The position numbers and the translations under genes are program-made. DNA of 52,277 nt, taken from positions 1-52,277 of the forward strand of contig JAIDOW010000018.1 in assembly GCA_029063085.1 (NCBI GenBank). The letters run 5' to 3'. The notes beneath the pieces were generated by a model. That model worked only from the letters and a program-made list of their open reading frames with translations, did no database searches and was not told the origin of the DNA. Position 1 is the stretch's first letter. Each line of letters starts with the position of its first letter. Origin of the DNA: Lachnospiraceae bacterium (GTDB lineage: Bacteria; Bacillota; Clostridia; Lachnospirales; Lachnospiraceae). Below are positions 16,427 through 26,621 of the stretch, piece by piece.

Positions 16427-19400
16427 ATGACTGAAGAAAAGCATTTTTTTAAAGTGTTTCCGGGATTTGAATGTCCTGAAGATATGAGGGAATTATTTGA
16501 ACAGGTTTTTGTATCGGAAGCTGTTCTTGTAAAATCTGAAAAGACATTAAAAATACATATTAAAAGTAAAATACTGATTTCCAAGCAGGATATTTATGAA
16601 ATAGAAGATATGCTGAGTGACTTTGTGTTCCAGGGAAATATGCGTGTCAAATTATTGGAACATTATGATTTATCCGGTCAGTATAATATAAGCAGGCTGA
16701 CGGAAATCTATAAAGACAGCTTGCTTTTTGAACTTCAGGCTGAATCTTCTGTATTGTACCGTCTGGTAAAAAATGCAGAATGGTTTATTGATGGTAATAT
16801 AATTACGCTGACATTGGATGATACCTTTCTAGCCAAAACCCGTTCTGTAGATATTAAAAAATATTTGGAAAAGGTGTATAAAGAGCGATTTGATTATGAC
16901 ATTCGTGTAGGATTTGATTTTACAGAGGAACAAAAGGATTCCATCAGGAGAGCAAATGAACATAAACTCCATCTGGAAGTACATCAGATCATGGAACAGG
17001 TTGAAAAGAATGCGCAGGAGCAGGAAACCGTATCTTCTAAGGAGGGAACAAATGCTTCTTCAGGAGCACAGACAGACACAAAGGACAAAATTTCTGTTCC
17101 TGATAAAGAGAACAGGCAGACAAAACCTGCTGCCGATAGAACAAAACCAAAGGAAGGCAACTGGAACAGGTCGGCTTATGGTCGGACGAAAATTGCAGAT
17201 CCAGAGGTTATTTATGGGCGTAATGTAGAGGGAAATGAGACTGTGATATCTGAGATTACAGAAGGTGTCGGTGATATTGTTGTAAGAGGGCAGGTTTTCA
17301 ATATGGAGGAACGGGAACTTCGGAATGGTGAAAAGCTGCTGATTACCTTTGCTGTCACTGATTTTACGGACTCTATTTCTGGAAAGATTTTTGTTTCTAA
17401 AGAAGACTGGCAAATATTAAAAGAAGATTTTAAAGAAAAGAAATTCTATAAAATAAAAGGTATACCTTCCTATGATACGTATGTGAGGGAGATTACACTT
17501 AACTCTATAACCGGTATTAAACCGATTCCTGATTTTACTACTAAGCGTCAGGACAACTCTCTGGAAAAGCGGGTTGAACTGCATATGCATACTGTGTACA
17601 GTGATAATGACAGTGTGGTAGATGTGGGAGAGATCATTTCCCGTGCAAAGGAATGGGGGCATCCGGCGATTGCTATCACTGATCATGGCGTGGCACAGGC
17701 ATTTCCTGTGGCAAACCACTGTATTAAAAAGGATGATCCGTTCAAGATCATATACGGTGTGGAAGGGTATTTTGTAGATGATTTAAAGGGCTTTGTACAA
17801 AAATCAAGGGGACAGTCATTAGACAGCAGTTATACAGTATTTGATATTGAGACCACCGGTTTAAGTCCGAAATTTTGCAAGATAATAGAGATTGGTGCGG
17901 TAAAGATTGAAAATGGAGAGATTACGGATACATTTTCTCATTTTGTAAATCCGGAAATGCCGATTCCTTACAACATTACCAAACTCACTTCCATTACGGA
18001 TGATATGGTGATGGAAGCCCCCACAATAGAGAATATTCTTCCTATGTTTCTGGAATTTGCAGGCGACAGTGTGCTGGTTGCCCATAATGCAGGATTTGAT
18101 ACAAGCTTTATCAAAAAATTTGCAAAGGATATGGGACTTAAGATAGAAAATACAGTCGTAGATACCATGACACTGGGACATATCCTGTGTCCGGAGTTAG
18201 GTAAATTTACATTAGATCGTCTTTGTAAACATCTCGGCATTAAATTATTAAATCACCACCGTGCAGTGGATGATGCACAGGCTACAGCTGAACTTTTTAA
18301 GCGTTTTCTACCTATGATGAAGGAAAAAGGGATATCCAATTTAGATGATTTGAATTCTTTGGGAGAAACTTCACCGGATTCCATTAAAAAATCAAAACGT
18401 TACCATGGCATTATTCTGGCAAAAAATGAGATTGGACGGGTAAACTTAAACCGTCTGATTTCCATTTCCCATGTGGAGTATTTTAATATGCGCCCGGTCA
18501 TGCCTAAGAGCCTGATTAATAAATACAGAGAAGGCTTGATCCTTGGTTCTGCCTGTGAGGCAGGAGAACTTTTTCACGCTGTGCTAGAGGGAGCGGAAGA
18601 AGAAGAGATTGACCGTATTGTGCGGTTTTATGATTATTTAGAGATTCAGCCTGTTGGCAATAATGCGTTTATGAAGGCAGAAGAGAGATATCCAAATGTG
18701 AATACGGATGAAGATTTGCAGAATCTGAACCGTGTGATCGTAGAACTTGGAGAAACATATCATAAACCTGTTGTGGCAACCTGTGACGTACATTTTCTGG
18801 ACCCGGAGGACAGTCTGTATAGAGCCGTATTAATGGCATCTAAAGGATTTAAGGATGCGGACAATCAGGCACCGTTATTTTTCCGTACCACAGAAGAAAT
18901 GCTCGCCGAATTTGAGTATCTGGGAAGTGACAAGGCAAAGGAGATCGTTATTGACAATACGCTGATGATTTCCGACATGATAGAAAAAATATATCCGGTC
19001 AGCCCTGATAAATGTCCTCCTGTTATCGAGAATTCTGACGAAACATTGCGGAGTATCTGTTATGATAAGGCGCATGAGATATATGGACCCAATCTGCCGA
19101 AGCAGGTTACCGACCGTTTGGAAAAAGAATTAACATCTATTATCGGCAACGGATATGCGGTTATGTATATTATCGCCCAGAAGCTGGTGTGGGATTCCAA
19201 TGATCATGGATATCTGGTAGGCTCCCGTGGCTCCGTAGGCTCTTCGTTTGTTGCAACGATGGCCGGAATAACAGAGGTAAATCCATTAGCGGCCCACTAT
19301 ATTTGTCCTGAATGTTATTATGTGGATTTTGATTCGGAACTGGTGAAAAGCTATTCAGGAAGTTCCGGCTGTGATATGCCGGATATGGTATGTCCGAAAT

Positions 19401-20908
19401 GTGGCACCATGATGAAAAAAGAGGGACATGATATCCCGTTTGAAACGTTTCTTGGGTTTTATGGAGATAAGGAGCCGGATATCGATCTGAATTTTTCAGG
19501 TGAGTATCAGGCCAGTGCACATGCCTATACTGAGGAATTATTTGGAAAAGGACACGCATTTCGTGCAGGTACGATAGGAACCATTGCCCAGAAAACGGCA
19601 GAACAGCTTGTGTACAAATATTATCAGGAACGTGAAATCATAAAGCGTAAATGTGAGCTCAGCCGGATTGCCAATGGATGTGTTGGAGTTAAGAGAACCA
19701 CCGGCCAGCATCCAGGTGGTATGGTAGTTGTTCCCAGTGACAGGGAAATTTATGAATTTACAGCAATCCAGAAACCGGCAAATGACACAAAAACCAATAT
19801 TATAACTACCCATTTTGAGTACCATTCCATTGATGCAAACCTGTTAAAGTTGGATATTCTCGGGCATGATGATCCTACGATCATCCGGCGGTTAGAGGAT
19901 TTGACAGGAATTGATGCAAAGACGATCGCATTGGATGATAAACAGGTTATGTCTATTTTTCACGATCCGTCGGCTCTTGGAATTTCATCAAAGGATATTG
20001 GGGAAACTCCCACCGGTTCTCTTGGGGTGCCGGAATTTGGCACGGATTTCGTAATTCAGATGCTGGTGGATACAAAACCAAAGAATTTTTCGGATCTGGT
20101 ACGTATCTCAGGTCTTTCCCACGGTACAGATGTATGGCTTGGCAACGCGCAGACTCTGATTGAGGAAGGAAAGACGGAGCTCTCAGGAGCCATCTGCTGT
20201 CGTGATGATATTATGGTTTATCTGATTCATATGGGGCTGGAACCGGGACTTGCTTTTAAGATTATGGAGAGCGTCCGTAAAGGAAAAGGTCTTCAGCCGC
20301 AGATGGAAGAGGAAATGCTGAAATACAAAGTTCCCGACTGGTATATCTGGTCCTGCAAGAAAATCAAGTATATGTTCCCTAAGGCACATGCGGCGGCTTA
20401 TGTTATGATGGCATGGAGAATAGCATATTTTAAAGTAAATTATCCGCTGGCATATTATACAGCATATTTCAGTATCCGTGCCAAAGCGTTTAATTACGAA
20501 ACGATGTGCAGGGGAAAAGAACATTTGGAGCATGAAATGAATGCCATTAAGAAAAAGTCTAAAGAAGAGCGGACCGGTGCAGAAGAAGATGCGTTAAAAG
20601 ATATGCGTCTGGTACAGGAAATGTACGCAAGAGGGTATGAATTTATGCCGATTGACATATATCGTGCAGATGATATAAACTGTCAGATTATTGATGGAAA
20701 AATCATGCCTTCCTTTAATTCGGTAGAAGGTGTTGCCGGCAAGGCGGCAGCTCAGATTAAGGAAGCGGCAAAACAGGGACCGTTTATCTCAAAGGAGGAT
20801 TTAAGAATCCGGGCGAAGATTGGCAAGTCAACGATTGAGAAAATGACGAATCTGGGCTTGCTGGATGGAATGCCGGAGTCCAGTCAGTTAAGCATTTTTG
20901 ATTTATAA
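16427..20908 (+). CDS. polC: DNA polymerase III PolC-type, alpha subunit
   Basis: A 1493-residue replicative polymerase of low-GC Gram-positives, with built-in proofreading. Order: N-terminal domains (about 1-240), OB fold (about 275-360), PHP domain starting with HMHTVYSDNDS (His386), and an inserted DEDDh exonuclease beginning FDIETTG (D473, E475) and ending with HHRAVDDAQATAEL. The C-family polymerase core follows, with GSRGSVGSSFVATMAGITEV, a Cys-rich zinc-binding patch (CPECYYVDFD, VCPKCGTMM) and DIDLNFSGEYQ catalytic aspartates. The protein ends in SSQLSIFDL, a beta-clamp-binding motif. ATG 16427 follows AAGGATTAAGGA. It is the last gene of the operon. Confidence 0.98.
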   Translation: MTEEKHFFKVFPGFECPEDMRELFEQVFVSEAVLVKSEKTLKIHIKSKILISKQDIYEIEDMLSDFVFQGNMRVKLLEHYDLSGQYNISRLTEIYKDSLLFELQAESSVLYRLVKNAEWFIDGNIITLTLDDTFLAKTRSVDIKKYLEKVYKERFDYDIRVGFDFTEEQKDSIRRANEHKLHLEVHQIMEQVEKNAQEQETVSSKEGTNASSGAQTDTKDKISVPDKENRQTKPAADRTKPKEGNWNRSAYGRTKIADPEVIYGRNVEGNETVISEITEGVGDIVVRGQVFNMEERELRNGEKLLITFAVTDFTDSISGKIFVSKEDWQILKEDFKEKKFYKIKGIPSYDTYVREITLNSITGIKPIPDFTTKRQDNSLEKRVELHMHTVYSDNDSVVDVGEIISRAKEWGHPAIAITDHGVAQAFPVANHCIKKDDPFKIIYGVEGYFVDDLKGFVQKSRGQSLDSSYTVFDIETTGLSPKFCKIIEIGAVKIENGEITDTFSHFVNPEMPIPYNITKLTSITDDMVMEAPTIENILPMFLEFAGDSVLVAHNAGFDTSFIKKFAKDMGLKIENTVVDTMTLGHILCPELGKFTLDRLCKHLGIKLLNHHRAVDDAQATAELFKRFLPMMKEKGISNLDDLNSLGETSPDSIKKSKRYHGIILAKNEIGRVNLNRLISISHVEYFNMRPVMPKSLINKYREGLILGSACEAGELFHAVLEGAEEEEIDRIVRFYDYLEIQPVGNNAFMKAEERYPNVNTDEDLQNLNRVIVELGETYHKPVVATCDVHFLDPEDSLYRAVLMASKGFKDADNQAPLFFRTTEEMLAEFEYLGSDKAKEIVIDNTLMISDMIEKIYPVSPDKCPPVIENSDETLRSICYDKAHEIYGPNLPKQVTDRLEKELTSIIGNGYAVMYIIAQKLVWDSNDHGYLVGSRGSVGSSFVATMAGITEVNPLAAHYICPECYYVDFDSELVKSYSGSSGCDMPDMVCPKCGTMMKKEGHDIPFETFLGFYGDKEPDIDLNFSGEYQASAHAYTEELFGKGHAFRAGTIGTIAQKTAEQLVYKYYQEREIIKRKCELSRIANGCVGVKRTTGQHPGGMVVVPSDREIYEFTAIQKPANDTKTNIITTHFEYHSIDANLLKLDILGHDDPTIIRRLEDLTGIDAKTIALDDKQVMSIFHDPSALGISSKDIGETPTGSLGVPEFGTDFVIQMLVDTKPKNFSDLVRISGLSHGTDVWLGNAQTLIEEGKTELSGAICCRDDIMVYLIHMGLEPGLAFKIMESVRKGKGLQPQMEEEMLKYKVPDWYIWSCKKIKYMFPKAHAAAYVMMAWRIAYFKVNYPLAYYTAYFSIRAKAFNYETMCRGKEHLEHEMNAIKKKSKEERTGAEEDALKDMRLVQEMYARGYEFMPIDIYRADDINCQIIDGKIMPSFNSVEGVAGKAAAQIKEAAKQGPFISKEDLRIRAKIGKSTIEKMTNLGLLDGMPESSQLSIFDL

Positions 20909-20932
20909 AATATCAAAAACAAAATTTTTTTT
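20895..20932 (+). terminator. Probable A/T-rich terminator after polC
   Basis: TTTTTGAT (20895-20902) can pair with ATCAAAAA (20912-20919), and the stretch after CAAAA is a run of eight T. The stem has few G-C pairs, so efficiency is uncertain. It sits right after the polC stop and before the tRNA promoter. Confidence 0.5.
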
Positions 20933-20941
20933 AAAAAATGC

Positions 20942-20970
20942 TTGCATTTTGTTCTAACATTTGCTATACT
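20942..20970 (+). promoter_or_regulatory. Promoter of tRNA-Glu
   Basis: TTGCAT (20942-20947) and TATACT (20965-20970) are separated by 17 bases, with the tRNA starting 20 bases after the -10 element. This is a good vegetative sigma-A promoter. Confidence 0.75.
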
Positions 20971-20990
20971 AAGCAAGTCGTCAAGGACAA

Positions 20991-21062
20991 GGCCAATTGG
21001 TCAAGCGGTTAAGACGCCGCCCTCTCACGGCGGAAACAGGGGTTCGATTCCCCTATTGGCTG
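20991..21062 (+). tRNA. tRNA-Glu (anticodon CUC)
   Basis: A 72-base cloverleaf. The acceptor GGCCAAT pairs with ATTGGCT (first pair G-T), the D arm is GTC/GAC, and the anticodon stem CCGCC/GGCGG encloses loop CTCTCAC, giving anticodon CUC for GAG codons. The T arm is AGGGG-TTCGATT-CCCCT and the discriminator is G, as expected for Glu. The CCA end is not encoded. It stands alone with its own promoter and terminator after polC. Confidence 0.95.
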
Positions 21063-21071
21063 TTATTTAAG

Positions 21072-21109
21072 AACCAGTGTTTACAGGATTTGTATGCACT
21101 GGTTTTTTT
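21072..21109 (+). terminator. Terminator of tRNA-Glu
   Basis: AACCAGTG (21072-21079) pairs perfectly with CACTGGTT (21097-21104), followed by a seven-T run. It begins ten bases after the tRNA. Confidence 0.88.
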
Positions 21110-21156
21110 GTGCGGAATAAGTAAAATGCCTGTATTCTAATTTAGTGACACCTGCG

Positions 21157-21193
21157 AACGATGAGAAACTCACAAAGCGTGTTTTTCATCGTT
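21157..21193. repeat. Inverted repeat in the gap after tRNA-Glu
   Basis: AACGATGAGAAAC (21157-21169) and GTTTTTCATCGTT (21181-21193) form a 13-pair dyad with one G-T pair around an 11-base loop. No T-run follows in either direction. The rest of the roughly 300-base gap before the next gene shows only A+T-rich sequence and a possible promoter near 21318. Confidence 0.6.
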
Positions 21194-21317
21194 ACGTGTA
21201 TTCCTGATGATTAACTTGATGTTTTATTCTGTTGTAAAAAATATGTTTCAATAAATAATATACTTAGATATTTTAATAAATGGAATCTTCAGAAAAGCAT
21301 ATATAGATTTTTTTAGT

Positions 21318-21346
21318 TTGACATGGATACCTTTTTGTGATACCAT
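21318..21346 (+). promoter_or_regulatory. Possible promoter for the 21419 gene
   Basis: TTGACA (21318-21323) is a perfect -35 element; 17 bases later comes TACCAT, a -10 with two mismatches. It lies about 70 bases before the start codon. Confidence 0.5.
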
Positions 21347-21418
21347 ACGAAATAGTGTTTGTAGTTGAAGTGTTTATAAAATTACAAAATCCAATATAAA
21401 AAGTAAGGAGTAAAGGGA

Positions 21419-21868
21419 ATGAGAGACAGGGGAAAGATTAAAATTATATGCAGGGTATTAACATTATTTGTATATATTTTAACAATATTTCTGATATTTA
21501 TGGAGGCATCTGTATTACCAGAATTGGATATTACGATATTACCAGACTTAAAGGAATCGTATTTGTTTATTATTACAATATGTACAATACCACTTATAAT
21601 TATGATGATCATTGCTTTGATTATAAAGTACAAATTTGAAGAGGAAAGTAAAGTTAATCCATATAGAATCGTTGATGTTTTGACCAGATTAGTGAGTACA
21701 ATGCCAATCACATTAATAGCATCATATTATCTGTTTGATTATTTTAACTTGGATATAATTCCTAATATTGCAATGGGGATTATCATATTTATAATATTGG
21801 ATTATACGTTTAAATTTACTTTACAGGAAACAATGAGTGTTTCATTTATAACCAGTGATAGTTTGTAA
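21419..21868 (+). CDS. Four-helix membrane protein, unrecognised
   Basis: A 149-residue, strongly hydrophobic protein with about four membrane helices: residues ~9-30 (VLTLFVYILTIFLIFMEA), ~46-67, ~90-105 and ~113-130. Charged connecting segments are short, for example KYKFEEESKVNPYR. No catalytic or transport motif is recognisable. AAGGAGTAAAGGG precedes ATG 21419. It is followed 23 bases later by another unrecognised membrane-anchored protein, so the two probably act together. Codon use is more A/T-rich than in the polC operon, consistent with an accessory gene. Confidence 0.65.
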   Translation: MRDRGKIKIICRVLTLFVYILTIFLIFMEASVLPELDITILPDLKESYLFIITICTIPLIIMMIIALIIKYKFEEESKVNPYRIVDVLTRLVSTMPITLIASYYLFDYFNLDIIPNIAMGIIIFIILDYTFKFTLQETMSVSFITSDSL

Positions 21869-21891
21869 TAGTAAAATAAAAGGGGAAGAAT

Positions 21892-22512
21892 ATGAAAATA
21901 ATTATAAGAAATTTATTAATTGTTATTGTTATCTGTCTGATGTTCTTTTTCTTTTTACCACTATTTAATCCGGAAGGAAAACAAGAAGAAAAAAAGGAAA
22001 ATTTAGAATTATATGATAAAAAACTGATAAATCCTATAGAAGATTCCAATCATATTGCCATTTTGGGAATAACGATGCCTTTTCCGCTTAAAATCTCGGA
22101 ACTGCCGGCAGAATTCCATATAGAAGATATGTATTATGATGAGATGACAGACGGTATTGATGCAGGGGATTATTTTCATTGTAATTTATTAAATGAGGAG
22201 AATGAAGAAATTGCTTATATCAGGGTTACAAATCTGAAACAAAATAAAGCGGTTTCTCCAGACGAAATGACAATAACATATATTGAAGCTTCTGCATTCC
22301 GGCATGATGATAAAGAGTATGCAGTTCCCTTTGAAATATATGGAGGAGTTGGGATTGGTGATGATTATCAGGAGGTTAAGAATGTGTTTTCAGATGCTGA
22401 GATAGATGAGAAAGAGGAGTATGCAATTGTGGTGTTTCAGTTGGGGAGCAAAATGGTCACATTGGAATTTTTAAATCAGAAAGTACATAAAATGTCGGTA
22501 AAAACTTACTAA
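21892..22512 (+). CDS. Membrane-anchored extracytoplasmic protein, unrecognised
   Basis: A 206-residue protein with one N-terminal hydrophobic helix (about residues 5-25, [19 protein letters not shown]) and no lipobox, so it is either an uncleaved signal anchor or a secreted protein. The remaining ~180 residues are acidic and look globular, with beta-strand alternation such as [20 protein letters not shown] and [19 protein letters not shown]. No family is recognised. AGGGGAAGAAT precedes ATG 21892. It probably forms a pair with the four-helix protein just upstream. Confidence 0.62.
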   Translation: MKIIIRNLLIVIVICLMFFFFLPLFNPEGKQEEKKENLELYDKKLINPIEDSNHIAILGITMPFPLKISELPAEFHIEDMYYDEMTDGIDAGDYFHCNLLNEENEEIAYIRVTNLKQNKAVSPDEMTITYIEASAFRHDDKEYAVPFEIYGGVGIGDDYQEVKNVFSDAEIDEKEEYAIVVFQLGSKMVTLEFLNQKVHKMSVKTY

Positions 22513-22555
22513 AGCTAAGTGTTATATACAATGAATGGAGTTTTGGAACAAAATG

Positions 22556-22564
22556 TGTTATAAT
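22556..22564 (+). promoter_or_regulatory. Extended -10 promoter for the chemoreceptor gene
   Basis: TGTTATAAT is a consensus extended -10 element, about 100 bases before the start codon. The leader holds GGCAACGGC and GGACAAAGGC blocks that could fold, but I cannot match it to a known riboswitch. Confidence 0.5.
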
Positions 22565-22667
22565 GGCAACGGCTTTATTTCTATGGACAAAGGCTGAGTA
22601 TCGTGTTTACGGCAAAGGATTTAACTTGTATGTGAACAGTTATTTATTAAATGAAATGGGGGAGAAG

Positions 22668-24740
22668 ATGAAAAATTCATTGAGAGTAAGGATTACCGTT
22701 ACAGTATCGGTAACCGTTTTGTTGGCGTGTTTCATAATGGGTGTCAATTGTATTATGGCATCCAGAGAGGTAACCAGAGAGGATTCCAGACAGACCCTGG
22801 CATTGATTAATGAGACCAGGCTGGGTGAGTTAAATAGTACGATTGAGAAGATTGAACAATCTGTAGATGCCCTTAGTAATATTACGATTTCTAATATTGC
22901 TGATTTTGATAAATTTAAAAAAGATGATAAGTACGTGGATGAATGTACCAAATCATTGGAGGTTACCACCAATAATCTTGCGTTAAATACAAAAGGTGCG
23001 TTATGTGCGTACATCCGGTATAATCCCGAGTTTACGAATCCGACTTCCGGTATTTTCTTATCCAAATCAGGAGATGATTTTGATTTTTTAGTACCTACGG
23101 ATTTTAGTATTTATGATCCATCGGATCTGGCACATGTAGGCTGGTATTATATACCCGTGCAGGCAGGAAAACCAATATGGATGGATCCATATTTAAATGA
23201 AAATATCAACGTATACATGATCTCTTATGTTGTTCCGATTTTTATAGAGGATATATCGGTAGGGATTGTAGGAATGGATGTTGATTTTTCAGAGATACAG
23301 AATCTGGTATCCGAGACCAAAGTTTATGAAACGGGATATGCATATCTGCTAAATGCAGAAGGAATGATCTTGTCACATAAGGATTATGAGACAGGAACCA
23401 GTTTAGAAGAAGTTATGCCCGAGGATTATAAAATAATCACTAATACAGAGAATGAAGGAAAAGTAGTTACGTCAGGTGATAATAGTATTATTTATAAGAC
23501 GCTTAACAATGGAATGAAACTGATAGTATCCGTACCGGAAAAAGAACTTATGGATAGTACAAATTCTTTAACGATAAAAATTGTCAGGATGGCAGTTTAT
23601 GCACTGATTCTTTCTGTCATATTTGCTTTTTTTATAAGTGCTACTATTTCCAAGCCGATCAAAAAATTGACAAAAGTGATTCAATTGACCGCAGATCTGG
23701 ATTTTGTTACACAGATTGACAGTGCACAATTAATGAAGCATAAGGATGAAACCGGTGAAATGGCACAGGCAATTATTCGGATGAGGAATCATTTGGAAGA
23801 AATGGTGCGGAACATAGATAATTCCTGTGGAGAATTAAATTCAAGTATATCTTATCTGCAAAATACATCTGAGGATGTTGCCAGAATTGCGGAGTCAAAT
23901 TCGGATTATACCAGGGAGTTGGCAGCAGGGGTGGAAACATCGGAAACTGCTGTGGACAGGGTACAAAGCAATCTGGAAGCGATCAATGACAATGCCTGCT
24001 CTATTGAACAGTTATCAAAGGCAGGAAAACAGCTTTCTGCTGAGATCATGAAAAGAGCGGCAACACTTAGAGATTCCACTACAAACGCTTCTGACAAGAC
24101 AAAAGCCATGTATCATAGTGTAAAGCAGGAAGCCGAGGCAGCACTTATAAAATCAAAGGCAGTGGAGCAAATTAACGCATTAACAAATGCAATTGATGAT
24201 ATATCTTCCCAGACCAGCCTGTTAGCATTAAACGCATCCATTGAGGCAGCGAGAGCAGGGGAGGCGGGAAAAGGATTTGCCGTGGTTGCAACTGAGATCA
24301 GTAATCTGGCACAACAGACCAGTGATACGGTATCTAATATTAATAAGATTGTAAATGAAGTAAATGATGCAGTATCGGATATGGCAAAGTGTCTGGATGC
24401 CTCTATCGAATTTATGGGAGAAAATGTATTAGAAGACTATGAGGAATTTGGTAAAGTAAGTGAACAGTATCAAAAAGATGCTGCAATTGTAGAAGACAAT
24501 ATGTTAAATGTGAATCGGGCTATTGTAAATTTGTCTGGGAACATATCGGAAATCAAAGATTCTGTAGAAGGAATCGGTGCAGCTGTAAGTGATGCCAGCG
24601 TTAGTATCAATGAAATTGCGGGAAGTACCACCGATATGACGGAAAAAACCGGTCAGAATATAGATGCTGTAGATAACAGTATGGAGAATATTAAAATGCT
24701 GAATCAGATTGTTGAACAGTTCAGGATTAGTGAAATATAG
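22668..24740 (+). CDS. Methyl-accepting chemotaxis protein (dCache-type sensor)
   Basis: A 690-residue transmembrane chemoreceptor. TM1 is at about residues 9-27. The extracellular dCache sensor spans about 40-300, with [20 protein letters not shown] and [20 protein letters not shown] being typical of Cache ligand pockets. TM2 lies at about 305-325, then HAMP ([19 protein letters not shown]) and the cytoplasmic signalling domain with the conserved hairpin [20 protein letters not shown]. Such receptors control CheA from amino acid or small-ligand binding. ATG 22668 follows GGGGGAGAAG; the frame is open to 22563, but that extension has no ribosome site. No che genes are nearby. Confidence 0.92.
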   Translation: MKNSLRVRITVTVSVTVLLACFIMGVNCIMASREVTREDSRQTLALINETRLGELNSTIEKIEQSVDALSNITISNIADFDKFKKDDKYVDECTKSLEVTTNNLALNTKGALCAYIRYNPEFTNPTSGIFLSKSGDDFDFLVPTDFSIYDPSDLAHVGWYYIPVQAGKPIWMDPYLNENINVYMISYVVPIFIEDISVGIVGMDVDFSEIQNLVSETKVYETGYAYLLNAEGMILSHKDYETGTSLEEVMPEDYKIITNTENEGKVVTSGDNSIIYKTLNNGMKLIVSVPEKELMDSTNSLTIKIVRMAVYALILSVIFAFFISATISKPIKKLTKVIQLTADLDFVTQIDSAQLMKHKDETGEMAQAIIRMRNHLEEMVRNIDNSCGELNSSISYLQNTSEDVARIAESNSDYTRELAAGVETSETAVDRVQSNLEAINDNACSIEQLSKAGKQLSAEIMKRAATLRDSTTNASDKTKAMYHSVKQEAEAALIKSKAVEQINALTNAIDDISSQTSLLALNASIEAARAGEAGKGFAVVATEISNLAQQTSDTVSNINKIVNEVNDAVSDMAKCLDASIEFMGENVLEDYEEFGKVSEQYQKDAAIVEDNMLNVNRAIVNLSGNISEIKDSVEGIGAAVSDASVSINEIAGSTTDMTEKTGQNIDAVDNSMENIKMLNQIVEQFRISEI

Positions 24741-24754
24741 CATTCAGAAAATGT

Positions 24755-24783
24755 TTGACAAAATTGGCAGTCTTTACTATACT
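24755..24783 (+). promoter_or_regulatory. Promoter of the tyrS T-box transcript
   Basis: TTGACA (24755-24760) and TATACT (24778-24783) are separated by 17 bases, near-perfect sigma-A spacing and sequence. Transcription should start near 24790, giving a leader of about 500 bases. Confidence 0.85.
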
Positions 24784-24789
24784 ATACAC

Positions 24790-25126
24790 ATTAAAGCGAT
24801 GATAAGAATAAGTAGTAATGAGCAGACCCATACAGAAAAGTGCCGGTTGATGAGAGGACTATGGAAGACTTGTTATGAATACCTCTTTGAGCTGCATACC
24901 GAACGGAGTGAAGAATCTCTTATAGGTGAGAAAGGTTCCAAGTAGGCTATGCCGATTGATATTCGTTAACATATCCGGTATGAATCTGACAATACAGGTG
25001 TCTGGCATATTTTTGTTAATGTATTTGTTATATTGTATACCAGTAAAGGCAGCAGGTGTGAATCTGTTGTGAATTTAGGTGGTAACACGGGTAGTCTCGT
25101 CCTATTTATAGGACGGGACTTTATTT
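24790..25126 (+). promoter_or_regulatory. Tyrosine T-box riboswitch with terminator
   Basis: The leader has the T-box parts in order: the AGTA/AATGAG motif of stem I (near 24810-24822), and a specifier loop holding TAC (24880-24882, Tyr) followed by TCTTTGAGCTGC. The T-box sequence AATTTAGGTGGTAACACGGG is at 25072-25091. The terminator stem AGTCTCGTCCTA/TAGGACGGGACT (25093-25104 with 25109-25120) runs into a T-rich tract. Uncharged tRNA-Tyr should pair with the specifier and the T-box bulge and allow read-through into tyrS. The TGGTAACACGG core has A where TGGTACCACGG is usual. Confidence 0.9.
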
Positions 25127-25165
25127 ATATCATAGAAACTGCTTTGCATTTCCTATGATATAAAT
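25123..25165. repeat. Long perfect hairpin between T-box terminator and tyrS
   Basis: ATTTATATCATAG (25123-25135) and CTATGATATAAAT (25153-25165) are exact reverse complements, with the loop containing CTGCTTTGCA. The ~130 bases that follow, up to the tyrS start, contain more short inverted repeats (CTTGG...CCAAG) and a second GCAAAGC core. No coding frame is visible in this stretch. Confidence 0.7.
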
Positions 25166-25296
25166 AATAATTATGTACACTCGTGCAAGAAGATAATGTC
25201 ACTGCGTGACCGTACTTGGTGCAGCAAAGCAGCCAAGGTCGCCGTTTCACTGCGGTCCGCACTAAACGGAGTATTATTAAGAAGAGGAGAGAAAAA

Positions 25297-26523
25297 ATGA
25301 CAATTTATGATGAATTAGTTGCAAGGGGTTTAATTGCCCAGGTGACGGATGAGGAAGAAATCAAAGAATTAATTAATGAGGGAAAGGCTGTATTTTATAT
25401 TGGGTTTGACCCTACCGCTGATAGTCTGCATGTAGGTCATTTTATGGCATTATGTCTGATGAAACGCCTTCAGATGGCAGGAAATAAACCTATCGCATTG
25501 ATTGGCGGTGGTACCGCGATGATTGGTGATCCTTCTGGGCGTACGGATATGAGGCAGATGATGACAAAGGAAACTATCCAGCATAATTGTGACTGTTTTA
25601 AGGAACAGATGAGCAAATTTATTGATTTTTCAGAAGGAAAGGCAATGATGGTAAATAATGCAGACTGGCTGCTGGATCTTAATTATGTTGAGGTGCTTCG
25701 TGAGGTAGGTTCCCATTTTTCCGTTAATAATATGCTTCGGGCAGAATGCTATAAACAGAGAATGGAAAAAGGATTAAGTTTTCTGGAGTTTAACTACATG
25801 ATCATGCAGAGCTATGATTTTTACGCATTGTATCAGAAATATGGCTGTAATATGCAGTTTGGTGGTGATGACCAGTGGAGCAATATGCTTGGGGGAACAG
25901 AGCTGATCAGACGTAAGCTTGGAAAAGATGCATATGCCATGACGATTACGTTACTTCTTAATTCTGAGGGAAAGAAAATGGGGAAAACGCAATCCGGAGC
26001 AGTATGGCTTGATCCTAATAAGACATCGCCGTTTGATTTTTACCAGTATTGGAGAAATGTTGATGATGCTGATGTTTTGAAATGCCTGAGAATGCTTACA
26101 TTTTTACCATTAGAGCAGATTGATGAGATGGACCAATGGGAGGGCAGCCAGTTAAATCAGGCAAAAGAGATTCTAGCTTTTGAGCTTACCAAGCTTGTTC
26201 ATGGCGAAGAAGAGGCATCTAAGGCACAGGAGGCAGCAAAAGCTTTGTTTGCCGGTGGTGGCAATACAGAGAATATGCCAACGACAGTTCTTAACGATAC
26301 AGATTTTAACGAGGAAGGAAAGCTTGGCATTCTTGATCTGATGGTAAAGGCAGAGCTTGTAGCTTCTAAGGCAGAGGCCAGAAGAGGCATTCAGCAGGGT
26401 GGTGTGACCGTAAATGGAGAGAAGATAAATGATCCATTTACTGCATACGAAAAAGGTGATTTTGCCACAGAGTTCGTAATAAAGAAAGGGAAAAAGAATT
26501 TTAGAAAGATTGTATCAGAATAA
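25297..26523 (+). CDS. tyrS: Tyrosyl-tRNA synthetase
   Basis: A 408-residue class I aminoacyl-tRNA synthetase. The HIGH motif appears as SLHVGHF, the KMSKS loop as KKMGKTQSG, and tyrosine-pocket residues sit in [10 protein letters not shown] and YMIMQSYDF followed by QFGGDDQW. The C-terminal S4-like RNA-binding domain is present ([20 protein letters not shown]). The size matches bacterial TyrRS. ATG 25297 has GAGGAGAG upstream; an in-frame extension to 25216 lacks a ribosome site and the family N-terminus. Expression is controlled by the tyrosine T-box upstream. Confidence 0.98.
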   Translation: MTIYDELVARGLIAQVTDEEEIKELINEGKAVFYIGFDPTADSLHVGHFMALCLMKRLQMAGNKPIALIGGGTAMIGDPSGRTDMRQMMTKETIQHNCDCFKEQMSKFIDFSEGKAMMVNNADWLLDLNYVEVLREVGSHFSVNNMLRAECYKQRMEKGLSFLEFNYMIMQSYDFYALYQKYGCNMQFGGDDQWSNMLGGTELIRRKLGKDAYAMTITLLLNSEGKKMGKTQSGAVWLDPNKTSPFDFYQYWRNVDDADVLKCLRMLTFLPLEQIDEMDQWEGSQLNQAKEILAFELTKLVHGEEEASKAQEAAKALFAGGGNTENMPTTVLNDTDFNEEGKLGILDLMVKAELVASKAEARRGIQQGGVTVNGEKINDPFTAYEKGDFATEFVIKKGKKNFRKIVSE

Positions 26524-26621
26524 AGAATTTTTAATAAAGAATTATATGTCCAATAAGCAGATTTAAATAATGCAACAGTATTCATGATTTAATTCACTTA
26601 TATGTTAGGAGGTGGATGATT

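Noticed and set aside
20991-21062. tRNA-Glu as an integration site
   Set aside because: No duplication of the tRNA 3' end and no integrase was found in the window, so a mobile element attachment site is not supported.
22571-22667. c-di-GMP-I riboswitch before the chemoreceptor
   Set aside because: The GGACGCAAAGCC core and matching P1 strands are not present; only a vague resemblance remains.
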